NCBI RefSeq assembly: GCF_000373245.1
Contig: NZ_KB890756.1
Span: 1-64,000 of the forward strand
Reading direction: 5' to 3'
Length of the DNA stretch: 64,000 nucleotides
Source: Echinicola pacifica DSM 19836
Lineage (GTDB): Bacteria > Bacteroidota > Bacteroidia > Cytophagales > Cyclobacteriaceae
In this document: one piece after another, positions 42,517 to 52,391 of the stretch
Numbering within the stretch: position 1 is the first letter of the stretch
How the letters are laid out: every line of letters begins with the position of its first letter
Notes under the pieces: model-generated
The model's database searches: none
What the model saw: the letters and a program-made list of their open reading frames with translations, nothing else
What the model was told of the DNA's origin: nothing
Translations under genes and position numbers: made by a program

Positions 42517-44055
42517 TTAACCTGCCCAGCCATCCCGGTCCAGACTTCTATATTGGATGGCTTCTGCCAAATGCTCGACTCTGATTACATCCGAATCGCT
42601 AAGATCGGCGATGGTCCTGGCCACTTTTAGAATTCGATCATAAGCACGTGCTGAAAGACCTAATCTTTCCATGGCAGTCTTCAACAGAGCCTTCCCCGCC
42701 TCATTGATTTGACAGATTTCCTTGACCATATGGGAAGGCATCATGGCATTGCAGAAGATTTCTTTATGCTCATTAAAGCGTCTCAGCTGCCTATCGCGGC
42801 CGATGACCACCCGCTTACGGATCTCCGAACTTCGTTCCGCCTTCCGAGTGGAAGTCATTTCGTCAAACTTAACGGGAGTCACCTCCACATGAAGATCTAT
42901 TCTATCCAAAAGTGGCCCACTGACCTTATTCAGGTAGCGCTGCACCACCCCCGGACCGCAGACGCATTCCTTGTCAGGATGATTATAATAGCCACATGGA
43001 CATGGATTCATGCTGGCAATCAGCATAAAATTGGCAGGGTAATCCACGGAAATCTTCGCTCTGCTGATGGTCACGTGTCGCTCCTCTAAGGGCTGCCTCA
43101 TCACCTCCAGCACGGTGCGCTTGAACTCCGGTAGCTCGTCCAAAAACAATACTCCATTATGAGAAAGTGAAATCTCGCCGGGCTGAGGATTCCCTCCACC
43201 CCCTACGAGCGCCACATCACTGATGGTATGGTGGGGAGACCTGAAGGGTCGCTGAGCGATCAGGGATGCCTCACGGCCCAGCTTACCTGCTACCGAGTGG
43301 ATTTTGGTGGTCTCTAGGGCCTCCTGCAAGGTCAGTGGCGGCAATATCCCAGGAAGCCGCTTTGCCAACATCGTCTTACCCGCTCCTGGAGGTCCCACCA
43401 TGATCACATTATGGCCGCCAGCAGCAGCGATCTCCATCGCCCTCTTTATATTCTCCTGACCCTGGACATCAGAAAAATCAAATTCATAATCTTCCAGAGA
43501 ATTATAGAAGATATCTCGAGTATCAGTAACCAAGGGAGCGATATCCAGCTCCCCTTCCATAAAACCAATGGCCTCTTCCAGATTTTGTACTCCTATTATA
43601 TCGAGGTTATTGACGATGGAAGCTTCAAGGGCATTGTCTTTGGGTACAATAATTCCTTTAAAACCGCGCTTTCGAGCTTCGATGGCTATAGGGAGCGCGC
43701 CCTTGATAGGCCGCAGCTGACCATCCAGCGATAGCTCTCCCATAATGACATACTGTTCCAAATCGGGAAATGACACCTGCTCCGAGGATTTTAATATGCC
43801 CATAGCGATGGGTAAATCATAGGCCGAACCCTCCTTTCGGATATCTGCTGGCGCAAGATTCACCACCACCTTTTGACGAGGCATTCTATAGCCGTAATAT
43901 TTCAATGCTGACTCCACACGCTGCTGGCTTTCCTTCACGGCACTATCCGGAAGCCCCACCATAAAGAACTTCGTTCCCTGCCCCACATTCACCTCAATGG
44001 TTATCAGAATAGCATCAACTCCAGAAACTGTACTACCAAACGTCTTAGTTACCAT
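42517..44055 (-). CDS. comM: YifB/ComM family Mg chelatase-like AAA ATPase
   Basis: A 512-residue protein with an N-terminal Lon-protease-like S5 fold (about 1-170), an AAA+ module (Walker A GPPGAGKTM; Walker B LFLDELPEF) with a zinc-type insert (CPCGYYNHPDKECVCG), and a C-terminal Mg-chelatase lid. In naturally competent bacteria ComM is a helicase promoting branch migration during transformation; many non-competent bacteria keep it. The upstream hairpin at 44081-44111 separates it from the next gene. Confidence 0.92.
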   Translation of the reverse strand: MVTKTFGSTVSGVDAILITIEVNVGQGTKFFMVGLPDSAVKESQQRVESALKYYGYRMPRQKVVVNLAPADIRKEGSAYDLPIAMGILKSSEQVSFPDLEQYVIMGELSLDGQLRPIKGALPIAIEARKRGFKGIIVPKDNALEASIVNNLDIIGVQNLEEAIGFMEGELDIAPLVTDTRDIFYNSLEDYEFDFSDVQGQENIKRAMEIAAAGGHNVIMVGPPGAGKTMLAKRLPGILPPLTLQEALETTKIHSVAGKLGREASLIAQRPFRSPHHTISDVALVGGGGNPQPGEISLSHNGVLFLDELPEFKRTVLEVMRQPLEERHVTISRAKISVDYPANFMLIASMNPCPCGYYNHPDKECVCGPGVVQRYLNKVSGPLLDRIDLHVEVTPVKFDEMTSTRKAERSSEIRKRVVIGRDRQLRRFNEHKEIFCNAMMPSHMVKEICQINEAGKALLKTAMERLGLSARAYDRILKVARTIADLSDSDVIRVEHLAEAIQYRSLDRDGWAG

Positions 44056-44080
44056 TTTTAATCATTTTGTACCAGTACAC

Positions 44081-44111
44081 AAAAAAGGAAATCGCCTTTC
44101 AGGATTTCCTA
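44081..44111 (-). terminator. Terminator of the gene at 44149-44523
   Basis: On the minus strand AGGAAATC and GATTTCCT form the stem, followed by TTTTTTG. It falls between the coiled-coil membrane protein gene and comM. Confidence 0.85.
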
Positions 44112-44148
44112 TCTTTTTAATTTTTCCAATATCTACTGATCAGTATGC

Positions 44149-44523
44149 TCATTTGATGTTTTGACGAGGTCTGATGCCAGAGCTTTCGGGATCATCATCA
44201 TCGGGGCTTTGTATGGCTCCGGAAGGCTTGATGCCACCCACTTTAGTCTGTTGTTCGAAATCATAAAGCCTGGCTTTCAGCTTATCATTTTCGCCCTCCA
44301 GTCTTTTGATTCTTTTATTTAGGCTGGAGGTAAACATGGACTGAAGCATCCACGCGACTAGATAAACCACCAAACCAATTAAAAGCCAAATCACCACCTT
44401 GCCAGCGGTTAGTTCTTGAATGCCAAATCCATTTTTGACACTATCGAACACCAGGAAAAAAACCAGTGCCACACCAAAAAATAGTGCCACTAAAAGCTGA
44501 AATACATTTGTTACCTTTTTCAT
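44149..44523 (-). CDS. Small membrane protein with coiled coil (LapA-like), unknown function
   Basis: A 124-residue protein with two membrane helices (about 8-28 and 42-64), a short coiled coil (SLNKRIKRLEGENDKLKARLYDFEQQ, 71-95) and a disordered acidic tail with PDDDDPESSG. The plan resembles LapA/YciS-type proteins but no family can be asserted. It lies 30 nt after the MsbA-like gene in the same direction, so it is probably in that operon. Confidence 0.65.
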   Translation of the reverse strand: MKKVTNVFQLLVALFFGVALVFFLVFDSVKNGFGIQELTAGKVVIWLLIGLVVYLVAWMLQSMFTSSLNKRIKRLEGENDKLKARLYDFEQQTKVGGIKPSGAIQSPDDDDPESSGIRPRQNIK

Positions 44524-44553
44524 ATTCCTAAAATTATAATTTATCTCAATATA

Positions 44554-46389
44554 CTAAACTGATTGCATTGTGGAAAGTTTCTTATATAAACCTTCTTGCG
44601 CCAGCAATTCTTCATGATTTCCTCGCTCCACGATCTGTCCATGCTGCACCACGAGTATTTCATCGGCATGCTGAATGGTGCTCAATCGGTGAGCGATCAC
44701 CAAGGTGGTGCGGTTTGACATCAGGTTCGTTAGTGCCTCTTGCACGAGACGCTCAGACTCTGAATCCAAGGCAGAAGTAGCCTCATCTAATATTAATATC
44801 GGCGGGTTTTTTAATACGGCCCTAGCGATACTCAGCCGCTGCCGCTGTCCCCCGGACAGCTTGCTTCCTCGCTCCCCGATATTCGTCTGATATCCCTGCT
44901 CCAGATCGCTGATAAACCCATGCGCATTGGCTATTCTGGCCGCTTCCTCCACCTTTTCCTCAGATACATCATCTATGCCAAAAGCGATATTATTGAATAC
45001 CGTATCGTTAAATAAGATGGACTCCTGGGTCACTATTCCGATGAGGCTGCGAAGATCCTTAGAGGCGAAATCCCTGATATCCACCCCATCCAGGCATATG
45101 GAGCCTCTGGTAGGATCATAAAACCTCGGCAATAAATCAGCGATGGTGGACTTCCCTCCTCCTGAGGGCCCTACCAAAGCGATGGTCTTGCCTTTTTCCA
45201 AGTCAAAATCAATATCCTTCAACACCCAGTTTTCATCCGTATAGGCAAAAGCTACCTGCAGAAAATTCACCGCAGAATTGAAGCCATTAAGGGCCTTAGG
45301 ATTGTCCGGCTCCAGCACAGTGGTTTTGGTGTCGATCACTTTGAATATCCGATCGGCGGAGGCCAATCCCCGCTGCACCGCCCCCATGGCCCTGGAGATC
45401 TCCTTGGCCGGGTTCAGCACTTGGGTAAATAATATAATATAGGCCAAAAACTCACTAGCCGATAGATCTGATTCATTATTGAGCACCAAAGTCCCACCAT
45501 AGAGTAGAATCCCGGCGACCACAAACACTCCAAGGAACTGAGATATAGGAGAGGCCAATTCGTTTCTCTTGGCCATGGACACATTTATCTTCGAATAATT
45601 ATCCGTCTCCTGGTCAAATTTCCCGAAAATATATTTATCAGCACCAAAAGCCCGAACCACCCGCATACCTCCAATGGTCTCATCGAGGATATTGACAATT
45701 CTCCCTAAGGACTCCTGGCTCGCCACAGCCCTCTTTTTAAGCCGCTTGGTAATACCCCCTATGATCGCACCAGAGATGGGAATAATGAGAATGGTAAATA
45801 GAGTCAATTTCACCGACATGAAGAACAAGGCTCCGAAATACAGAATAATAGTCACTGGCTCTCTAAACACCACCCTTAAGGATTGGACAATGCTATTTTC
45901 CACTTCCTGCACATCATTGGTCATTTTTGAGATCAGGTCACCCTTGCGCTCATTCGTAAAATACCCCAGGTGCAGCTGGCTTACCTGACCAAAAATATGG
46001 ATCCGCATGCCTTTGATCACATCCGCTTTGACCTTAGCGAGGGTTACTCCTGCCAAATAGGTAAAGAGATTGGAGAAGAATACGGAGACCACTATGATGA
46101 TACAGACGTACATCAGCGTCCCCAGCTTACCATATTCTGCCGCCACCTGCATGAAATAATAGTTGAACAGATGCATGATATACCTTATAGAAACGGCAAA
46201 GTCTGGTTTATTGGCATACTGCTGCAGCTCTGCAGGATCGACCTGCTCGAAGATGACATCGAATAAGGGCTTGAGCAAGGTAAAATTGATCAAACCAAAA
46301 ATTATAGCCAGCAGCGCATACATAATATAGGCTGGCATATATCGCCGGTAAGGCTTTGCGTAGGATAAAATCCTAAGGTAGGTATTCAT
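44554..46389 (-). CDS. ABC transporter, fused permease and ATPase (MsbA-like)
   Basis: A 611-residue half-transporter. Six helices lie within about 20-330. The ATPase has Walker A GPSGGGKST, signature LSGGQRQRL, Walker B ILILDEATSA and IAHRLST. The architecture fits lipid A-core flippase MsbA; placement next to a Wzi-type envelope gene agrees with a lipid or surface glycan role but does not prove it. It is the second ABC exporter in the window and differs from the first in its canonical signature motif. Confidence 0.9.
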   Translation of the reverse strand: MNTYLRILSYAKPYRRYMPAYIMYALLAIIFGLINFTLLKPLFDVIFEQVDPAELQQYANKPDFAVSIRYIMHLFNYYFMQVAAEYGKLGTLMYVCIIIVVSVFFSNLFTYLAGVTLAKVKADVIKGMRIHIFGQVSQLHLGYFTNERKGDLISKMTNDVQEVENSIVQSLRVVFREPVTIILYFGALFFMSVKLTLFTILIIPISGAIIGGITKRLKKRAVASQESLGRIVNILDETIGGMRVVRAFGADKYIFGKFDQETDNYSKINVSMAKRNELASPISQFLGVFVVAGILLYGGTLVLNNESDLSASEFLAYIILFTQVLNPAKEISRAMGAVQRGLASADRIFKVIDTKTTVLEPDNPKALNGFNSAVNFLQVAFAYTDENWVLKDIDFDLEKGKTIALVGPSGGGKSTIADLLPRFYDPTRGSICLDGVDIRDFASKDLRSLIGIVTQESILFNDTVFNNIAFGIDDVSEEKVEEAARIANAHGFISDLEQGYQTNIGERGSKLSGGQRQRLSIARAVLKNPPILILDEATSALDSESERLVQEALTNLMSNRTTLVIAHRLSTIQHADEILVVQHGQIVERGNHEELLAQEGLYKKLSTMQSV

Positions 46390-46459
46390 TTTGCAAGGTA
46401 TCTATTCGGGTATCTAACGACCATTGCGTTATCCGAGTTGACCAAATATGTTATTACAA

Positions 46460-48142
46460 TTAATAGTTATAGCGCTCACGCGCAATATTGAGCCGTAAGG
46501 CGACAGAAGTCATCTGCGTGGAAGTCGTCTCGGCTTCCTCTATCTTATTTCGCCGATAACTGTGCCCCAAATCTACAAACAGATTATGCTTTAGCATATA
46601 TGTGGCAGTAAAAGTACCCATAAACAGTTCGTTTTTTATGCCTTGGCCAATCTTATGTCCATAAAGCCCAAAATCATCATTGCCTTCCAGGCGATTTTTG
46701 AGGATATCTCCGCCCCTATTGGTATCCTCATTCGGATCCTCCCCATACAGGTGATAGACGCCCGTGAAGTCAAAGCTCAGCTTAGGCAAAGGCTGATATT
46801 TCAACACCGCAATTAACTCCCGGAAATTCGCTCCCAATGGGTGAGTGATCGGCGTGAGATAATTGGTATAGGATTGATGTTCAAATTTCTCCTGAAAGGT
46901 ATAAGGTCGGACTTGGTTGTACTCGACTTGCAGATCCAGATTAGACACTTTAAACATATCGATATACTTATACCCAAGCTGAATGGCGTGCTTATTCCTC
47001 TTGGAGTTTTTGCCATCTATGCCAAAAAACTCTCCAAATACAAATTCATCCAGGGCAAATTGCCCGTACCATTGCATATTACGGTTCATATTCCACTTGA
47101 AATCAGTCCCCAGCATGACCTTATCGGGTGTTCCCAGCTGATGCTCTGCCCATCTATAAAAAATGACGGGATTGAAATAAGACCAATCCGCCTGACTCGC
47201 CATGACGGACTCAAACACCCCTATATTGAGTCGCTTTCCTATATTGGCCGACAGGCGATGAAGAGAAAACCACTTCTGCGGATACCTACCATCCTCAGGC
47301 CTATTGCGAGCATTGAGGAATACATCCGCGGTCATCTGCGCCCATATGCTGGTGTATTGCAGTTTCCATATATTGACATCCAGCTTCAGGAACATATACG
47401 GATTGGAAAAATCAGATAGGATCATGGATCGATAGCCATTCCCAATAAAATTGCGGTCATGGCCTACCTGCGCAGCGATATGCTTAGAGACCTGAAAGGT
47501 CAAATAGCCTCTTGCAGCAAAATAACTATAGCCGTGATCACCATAAGGCTTCCAAAAACCCTGGCCAGGTACCGCGCCATGATCATCTATATAATCCTCG
47601 ATCCAGGAAGGGAAAATGGCTTCATTACTACTGAGGTAGGTGTAAAATCCCACCTTCCGATCAATACTTCCTCGTATCTCTATCCCCCGGGTATTTCGGA
47701 AATTCATCTCCTCGACGGCAGACTCCGTGCCTCCACGGAAGTAGATTACAGGATTGATATGAACATCAAAATCCTTATTCCTGAAATAATAAAAATCAGA
47801 AGGGCGTTGATATATGGTCTTCCATAAAGACTTCTTAGAAAGGGTGCTGTCCTGGGAAAATTCCCAGTTGTCTTGTCTTAGGTATTGTCTGTTAAATGCA
47901 TCCACCCTACTGGAGGTCGGCACATTTACGCTATCAAGAAACTCCACTAGTCTATCGCGACGCAGGGGTTTGGTATTTAGAGAAAGCTCTGGTACCATCT
48001 GTCCATTCCTTATCTCCAGCCTATCTAAGAGATGATAGTATTCGCGGTCAAAAGAGACATAAGCACTCTGAGCTTGCAGACATAAAGGGGTCAACAGACC
48101 GACCATCATCAAGGCATTCATCACTACTATTTTCCACTTCAT
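46460..48142 (-). CDS. Capsule assembly Wzi family outer membrane protein
   Basis: A 560-residue exported protein (signal peptide about 1-24). The start YVSFDREYYHLLDRLEIRNGQM and the many amphipathic strands ending VDLGHSYRRNK...SVALRLNIARERYNY match Bacteroidota Wzi-like proteins, which help anchor capsule or polysaccharide at the outer membrane. A perfect -7 element ends 4 nt before the ATG, predicting a leaderless mRNA. An MsbA-like exporter gene follows after 70 nt. Confidence 0.78.
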   Translation of the reverse strand: MKWKIVVMNALMMVGLLTPLCLQAQSAYVSFDREYYHLLDRLEIRNGQMVPELSLNTKPLRRDRLVEFLDSVNVPTSSRVDAFNRQYLRQDNWEFSQDSTLSKKSLWKTIYQRPSDFYYFRNKDFDVHINPVIYFRGGTESAVEEMNFRNTRGIEIRGSIDRKVGFYTYLSSNEAIFPSWIEDYIDDHGAVPGQGFWKPYGDHGYSYFAARGYLTFQVSKHIAAQVGHDRNFIGNGYRSMILSDFSNPYMFLKLDVNIWKLQYTSIWAQMTADVFLNARNRPEDGRYPQKWFSLHRLSANIGKRLNIGVFESVMASQADWSYFNPVIFYRWAEHQLGTPDKVMLGTDFKWNMNRNMQWYGQFALDEFVFGEFFGIDGKNSKRNKHAIQLGYKYIDMFKVSNLDLQVEYNQVRPYTFQEKFEHQSYTNYLTPITHPLGANFRELIAVLKYQPLPKLSFDFTGVYHLYGEDPNEDTNRGGDILKNRLEGNDDFGLYGHKIGQGIKNELFMGTFTATYMLKHNLFVDLGHSYRRNKIEEAETTSTQMTSVALRLNIARERYNY

Positions 48143-48146
48143 CTTA

Positions 48147-48154
48147 CAAATTTA
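48147..48154 (-). promoter_or_regulatory. -7 element of the Wzi gene, 4 nt from the start codon
   Basis: TAAATTTG on the minus strand, perfect TAnnTTTG, ends 4 nt before the ATG. No clear TTTG at the -33 position, so the call rests on the -7 element and spacing. Confidence 0.5.
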
Positions 48155-48332
48155 CATTAATCTATTGATCCTTCTGGCACGAAATTTCCATAAAGCGTAA
48201 AAAGTCAAGAATTTCGGAGGCAAAAATCAAGGTTAAATACCGAGGAAATATCCGATTTATAAAAGTCAAATTAGCCTAAACTAAAGATTTTCCCTAAATT
48301 ATAAAGATAAAATCTACAACCAACCACAACCC

Positions 48333-49901
48333 ATGAACAGAACTCAAAACCTAGAACAATTAGACAATCAAAAAACTTGGGACATCGCAATAATTGGAGG
48401 GGGATCATCGGGTCTGGGAGTGGCGTTGGATGCATTATCAAGAGGACTGAGTGTGGTCTTACTTGAGCGCGCGGATTTTGCGACGGGCACCTCCAGCAGG
48501 AGCACCAAATTGGTCCATGGCGGCGTGCGCTATCTAGCCCAAGGTGATTTATTTCTCGTCTGGGAAGCCCTACGAGAGCGTGGAAGAATCCTCAGCAACG
48601 CCCCACACCTGGCCAATACCCAGCCCTTTATCATCCCTATTTACAGCCATTCGACCAAGTATTTCTATACTGTAGGCCTCAAATTTTACGATTGGATGTC
48701 GGGCTGGCTAAGCTTGGGAGACTCTTACTTCATTCCCAAGAAGGAAGCCGTGGCCAGGTTGCCACAGATCCAGAGCAAAGGTCTTCTCGGGGGCGTGGTC
48801 TATCATGATGGGGGATTTGATGATGCCAGGCTGGCCCTGAGCATTGCCCAGACCTGTGATGATATGGGAGGCGCCATACTGAATTATACGAAGGTCACCT
48901 CCCTTACCAAGGATGAATCCGGCAAGGTATCAGGCCTGAAAGTCCGAGATCTGATCAATAGAAAAAACTATGAGATCAAGGCCAAGATGGTGGTCAATGC
49001 AACAGGGGTATTTGCCGATAAGATCCTCAAAATGGATAAAGAGGATAGCCCTAGAATGATCCAGCCCAGCCAAGGCGTACATATTGTCCTGCCAAAAGAA
49101 TTTTTAGGAGGCAGCGATGCCTTGATGATCCCCAAGACCTCCGACGGCAGAGTGCTATTTGCAGTACCATGGAAAGACAAGCTAGTGGTGGGCACCACGG
49201 ATACGATCCGGGAAAAGGCCAAAATGGAACCCGAAGCCTTGGCCAGAGAGGTGAATTTTATATTGAACACCGCCGGCTTATACCTCAGCAAGAAACCCAC
49301 CAGGGAGGATGTGCTATCTGTTTACGCAGGTTTGCGTCCCTTGGCCGCACCCTCTAAAGGCAGCGTAAAAACCAAAGAAATATCCAGAAACCATAAAGTA
49401 ATCCTGTCTGACACTGGCTTGGTAACCCTGACCGGTGGCAAGTGGACCACTTTCCGAAAAATGGGAGAAGATACCGTGGACCATTTCCCTCGGCTAACAG
49501 GAGAAAAGATCCCCGACAGCAAATCATGGGAACTCAAGCTGCATGGCTATGATCTGGCGATGCTGGATGATCCACATTGGAAAAAATACGGCAGTGATGC
49601 GGTAAAGATCCTCACTATGATCAAGAAAAATCACGAGCTCGCCCGACTGCTCCATCCCAATTATCCCTTCACCGCTGGCGAGGTGGTCTGGGCAGTAAGA
49701 GAAGAAATGGCCTTGAAAGTGGAGGATGTCCTTTCCCGCAGGATGCGAATACTACTAATGGACGCCCGGGCATCCATAGAAATGGCCCCAAAAGTGGCCG
49801 AGCTAATGGCTAAGGAGCTAGAATATGATCAGGAATGGATAGACAAGGAGATTGCTGAATTTACCAATTTGGCGAATAAATATATATTAAAAACCCATTA
49901 A
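48333..49901 (+). CDS. glpD: Aerobic glycerol-3-phosphate dehydrogenase
   Basis: A 522-residue membrane-associated FAD enzyme oxidising glycerol 3-phosphate to dihydroxyacetone phosphate and feeding electrons to quinone. [19 protein letters not shown] is the FAD-binding motif and [15 protein letters not shown] the GlpD signature. First gene of glpD-glpK-glpF, 2 nt before glpK. No clear TAnnTTTG promoter is seen in the 190-bp divergent region with the Wzi gene. Confidence 0.96.
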   Translation: MNRTQNLEQLDNQKTWDIAIIGGGSSGLGVALDALSRGLSVVLLERADFATGTSSRSTKLVHGGVRYLAQGDLFLVWEALRERGRILSNAPHLANTQPFIIPIYSHSTKYFYTVGLKFYDWMSGWLSLGDSYFIPKKEAVARLPQIQSKGLLGGVVYHDGGFDDARLALSIAQTCDDMGGAILNYTKVTSLTKDESGKVSGLKVRDLINRKNYEIKAKMVVNATGVFADKILKMDKEDSPRMIQPSQGVHIVLPKEFLGGSDALMIPKTSDGRVLFAVPWKDKLVVGTTDTIREKAKMEPEALAREVNFILNTAGLYLSKKPTREDVLSVYAGLRPLAAPSKGSVKTKEISRNHKVILSDTGLVTLTGGKWTTFRKMGEDTVDHFPRLTGEKIPDSKSWELKLHGYDLAMLDDPHWKKYGSDAVKILTMIKKNHELARLLHPNYPFTAGEVVWAVREEMALKVEDVLSRRMRILLMDARASIEMAPKVAELMAKELEYDQEWIDKEIAEFTNLANKYILKTH

Positions 49902-49903
49902 TA

Positions 49904-51406
49904 ATGACCCAGGAGAAGCAATACATCATGGCTTTGGACCAAGGAACTACGAGTTCAAGAGCCATAATTTTTGATCACGGCGGAAAGCCCATTGCAATAG
50001 CCCAAAAAGATTTTAAACAGCATTTTCCAAAAAGTGGATGGGTGGAGCATGACCCTGCGGAGATCTGGAGCTCGCAGGCTTCGGTGATCCTGGAGGCCAT
50101 TGCCAAGGTGGAAATCAAGCCTAAGCAGCTGGCGGCAATAGGAATTACCAACCAGCGCGAAACAACAATCATGTGGGATCGGGACACTGGCAAGCCCGTA
50201 TATAAGGCCATAGTATGGCAGGACAGGCGTACCAGCTCCTACTGTCACCAGCTCAAGAAGCAAGGTCATGAGGAAATGGTCACCAAAAAAACAGGGCTTA
50301 TCATTGACTCTTACTTTTCGGCTACCAAGATCAAGTGGATACTAGACAATGTGGATGGGGTGCGGGAGAAAGCCGAGCAAGGAAAAATCTGTTTTGGCAC
50401 CGTGGACAGCTGGTTGATCTGGAAGCTTACACGTGGACAGGAGCATATCACCGATATCACGAATGCTAGCCGTACGATGCTTTATAATATTCACGAGCAG
50501 CAGTGGGATGAGGAACTGCTTGAGTTGATGGATATCCCAAGATCAATTTTGCCAGAAGTAAAGTCCAGCAGCGAGCAATACTGCACCACTGCAGGCGATG
50601 TACTATCAGCCAAGATCCCCATAGCAGGAATCGCAGGCGACCAGCAGGCGGCCTTATTTGGCCAGAGATGTACCTCCCCGGGAATGGCAAAAACCACTTA
50701 TGGCACAGGCTGCTTCCTGGTAATGAACACAGGGTCTAGCCCGGTAAGCTCCGAGAACAAACTGCTGACGACCATTGCCTGGAAGATTGGCGATGAAGTC
50801 ACCTACGCATTGGAAGGCAGCGTATTCATCGGTGGAGCGGCTATCCAATGGCTTAGAGATGGCTTAGAAATTTTCAACCATGCCAAAGACACAGAGAAGC
50901 TCGCCACCAGTTTGGATGGCAATGAAGGGGTGTATTTTGTACCTGCACTTACGGGCTTAGGTGCTCCACACTGGAATCAGGAGGCAAGGGGAGCATTTTT
51001 TGGCATCACCAGAGGCACCACTCAGGCGCATTTTGCGCGGGCTGCGCTGGAGGCCATCGCCTATCAGGTGTATGATGTGCTCCATGCCATGGAAAAAGAT
51101 GCCGGCGACAAAACCCTCGAGATGCGGGTGGATGGCGGCGCCTCCGCCAATGACTTCCTCATGCAGTTCCAGGCGGACCTCATCCGCAGCAAGGTACGAA
51201 GGCCAAAAATCACCGAAACCACCGCCCTGGGTGCTGCCTATCTCGCCGGACTGGCAGTCGGCTACTGGAAAAGCACCGAAGAGCTTCATGATTTATGGGA
51301 GGAAGACGCTTCCTTCGAACCAAAATCAGAGGAAAAAGAAATGAAAGATAAGCTTCATTTCTGGCACAAAGCCGTAAAAAGAAGTATGGATTGGGTGGAA
51401 GAATAA
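49904..51406 (+). CDS. glpK: Glycerol kinase
   Basis: A 500-residue FGGY-family kinase that phosphorylates glycerol with ATP. The N-terminal phosphate motif is [27 protein letters not shown] and the ATP-site block [16 protein letters not shown] with [17 protein letters not shown] are typical. Intracellular glycerol entering through GlpF becomes the GlpD substrate. The junction with glpD is 2 nt, with glpF 40 nt. Confidence 0.97.
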   Translation: MTQEKQYIMALDQGTTSSRAIIFDHGGKPIAIAQKDFKQHFPKSGWVEHDPAEIWSSQASVILEAIAKVEIKPKQLAAIGITNQRETTIMWDRDTGKPVYKAIVWQDRRTSSYCHQLKKQGHEEMVTKKTGLIIDSYFSATKIKWILDNVDGVREKAEQGKICFGTVDSWLIWKLTRGQEHITDITNASRTMLYNIHEQQWDEELLELMDIPRSILPEVKSSSEQYCTTAGDVLSAKIPIAGIAGDQQAALFGQRCTSPGMAKTTYGTGCFLVMNTGSSPVSSENKLLTTIAWKIGDEVTYALEGSVFIGGAAIQWLRDGLEIFNHAKDTEKLATSLDGNEGVYFVPALTGLGAPHWNQEARGAFFGITRGTTQAHFARAALEAIAYQVYDVLHAMEKDAGDKTLEMRVDGGASANDFLMQFQADLIRSKVRRPKITETTALGAAYLAGLAVGYWKSTEELHDLWEEDASFEPKSEEKEMKDKLHFWHKAVKRSMDWVEE

Positions 51407-51446
51407 TTTACCCAATCCATTCCCATCATAGCCCAAAAACACCATT

Positions 51447-52175
51447 ATGAACATTTATATTGCTGAGTTTATAGGCACCGGCCTGCTGATATTAATCGGT
51501 TCGGGGGTGGTAGCCAATGTAGTATTAAACCAGACCAAAGGCCATCAAGGTGGCTGGATGGTAATCACAACCGCCTGGGCACTGGGAGTATTTATTGGGG
51601 TGGTGGTCGCTGGTCCCCATAGTGGCGCTCACCTGAATCCTGCCGTAAGCATAGGCTTGGCAATTGCCGGAATTTTTGACTGGGCGCTGGTCCCAGGCTA
51701 TACCCTCGCCCAGGTGGCAGGCGCTGCGGCTGGTGCATGCATCTCTTGGCTCATCTATAAGGATCATTTTGATGCTACCGACGACCCCAACCTGAAATTT
51801 GCGCCCTTTGCCACCGCGCCAGCAATCAGAAATTTATCCTCCAACTTCTTTTCAGAGGTGGTGGGCACCTTCGTTTTGATCTTAGTCATCCTCTATTCTA
51901 CTGGAGCAAACCTTGAGGACCTCAATAATACGCCGATAGGCCTCGGCGCCTTGGGGGCAGTACCGGTAGCCTTTCTGGTATGGGCCATCGGTCTGGCATT
52001 AGGAGGCACCACCGGATATGCGATCAACCCTGCGCGTGATCTCGGTCCACGCCTCGCTCATCAATTATTACCCATCAAGGGTAAGGGTAGCAGCGACTGG
52101 GCTTATAGCTGGGTACCCATTGCCGGACCATTACTTGGAGCTTCCCTGGCCGCAGGGTTATTCCTGGTTTTATAG
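51447..52175 (+). CDS. glpF: Glycerol uptake facilitator (aquaglyceroporin)
   Basis: A 242-residue MIP-family channel with six helices. Two pore motifs are present: GAHLNPAVS and INPARDLGPR. The Asp after the second NPAR is the residue that widens the pore in glycerol facilitators as opposed to strict water channels. Last gene of the glp operon; glycerol diffuses in and is trapped by GlpK. Confidence 0.95.
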   Translation: MNIYIAEFIGTGLLILIGSGVVANVVLNQTKGHQGGWMVITTAWALGVFIGVVVAGPHSGAHLNPAVSIGLAIAGIFDWALVPGYTLAQVAGAAAGACISWLIYKDHFDATDDPNLKFAPFATAPAIRNLSSNFFSEVVGTFVLILVILYSTGANLEDLNNTPIGLGALGAVPVAFLVWAIGLALGGTTGYAINPARDLGPRLAHQLLPIKGKGSSDWAYSWVPIAGPLLGASLAAGLFLVL

Positions 52176-52327
52176 AAGGCAATAGTATTGTTTCATCTAC
52201 TAATCATCATCCTCAGGAAGGGGAGGTAATTATTTAGGTGAATATCAATAGTTGTGAATGTCCTTAATTATATGATATCCGGGGCAAATAATTTTCCCGT
52301 AAAGGATACAGGAAGCATATTGCTCGC

Positions 52328-52335
52328 TATATTTG
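52328..52335 (+). promoter_or_regulatory. Candidate -7 element of the lipoprotein gene
   Basis: TATATTTG, perfect TAnnTTTG, 57 nt before the ATG at 52392; no TTTG partner is visible upstream. Confidence 0.4.
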
Positions 52336-52391
52336 GTTTGAAATCTGATAAACCAGATAAGGCACCTTATCCTTAATTAGTAAAAATCACC

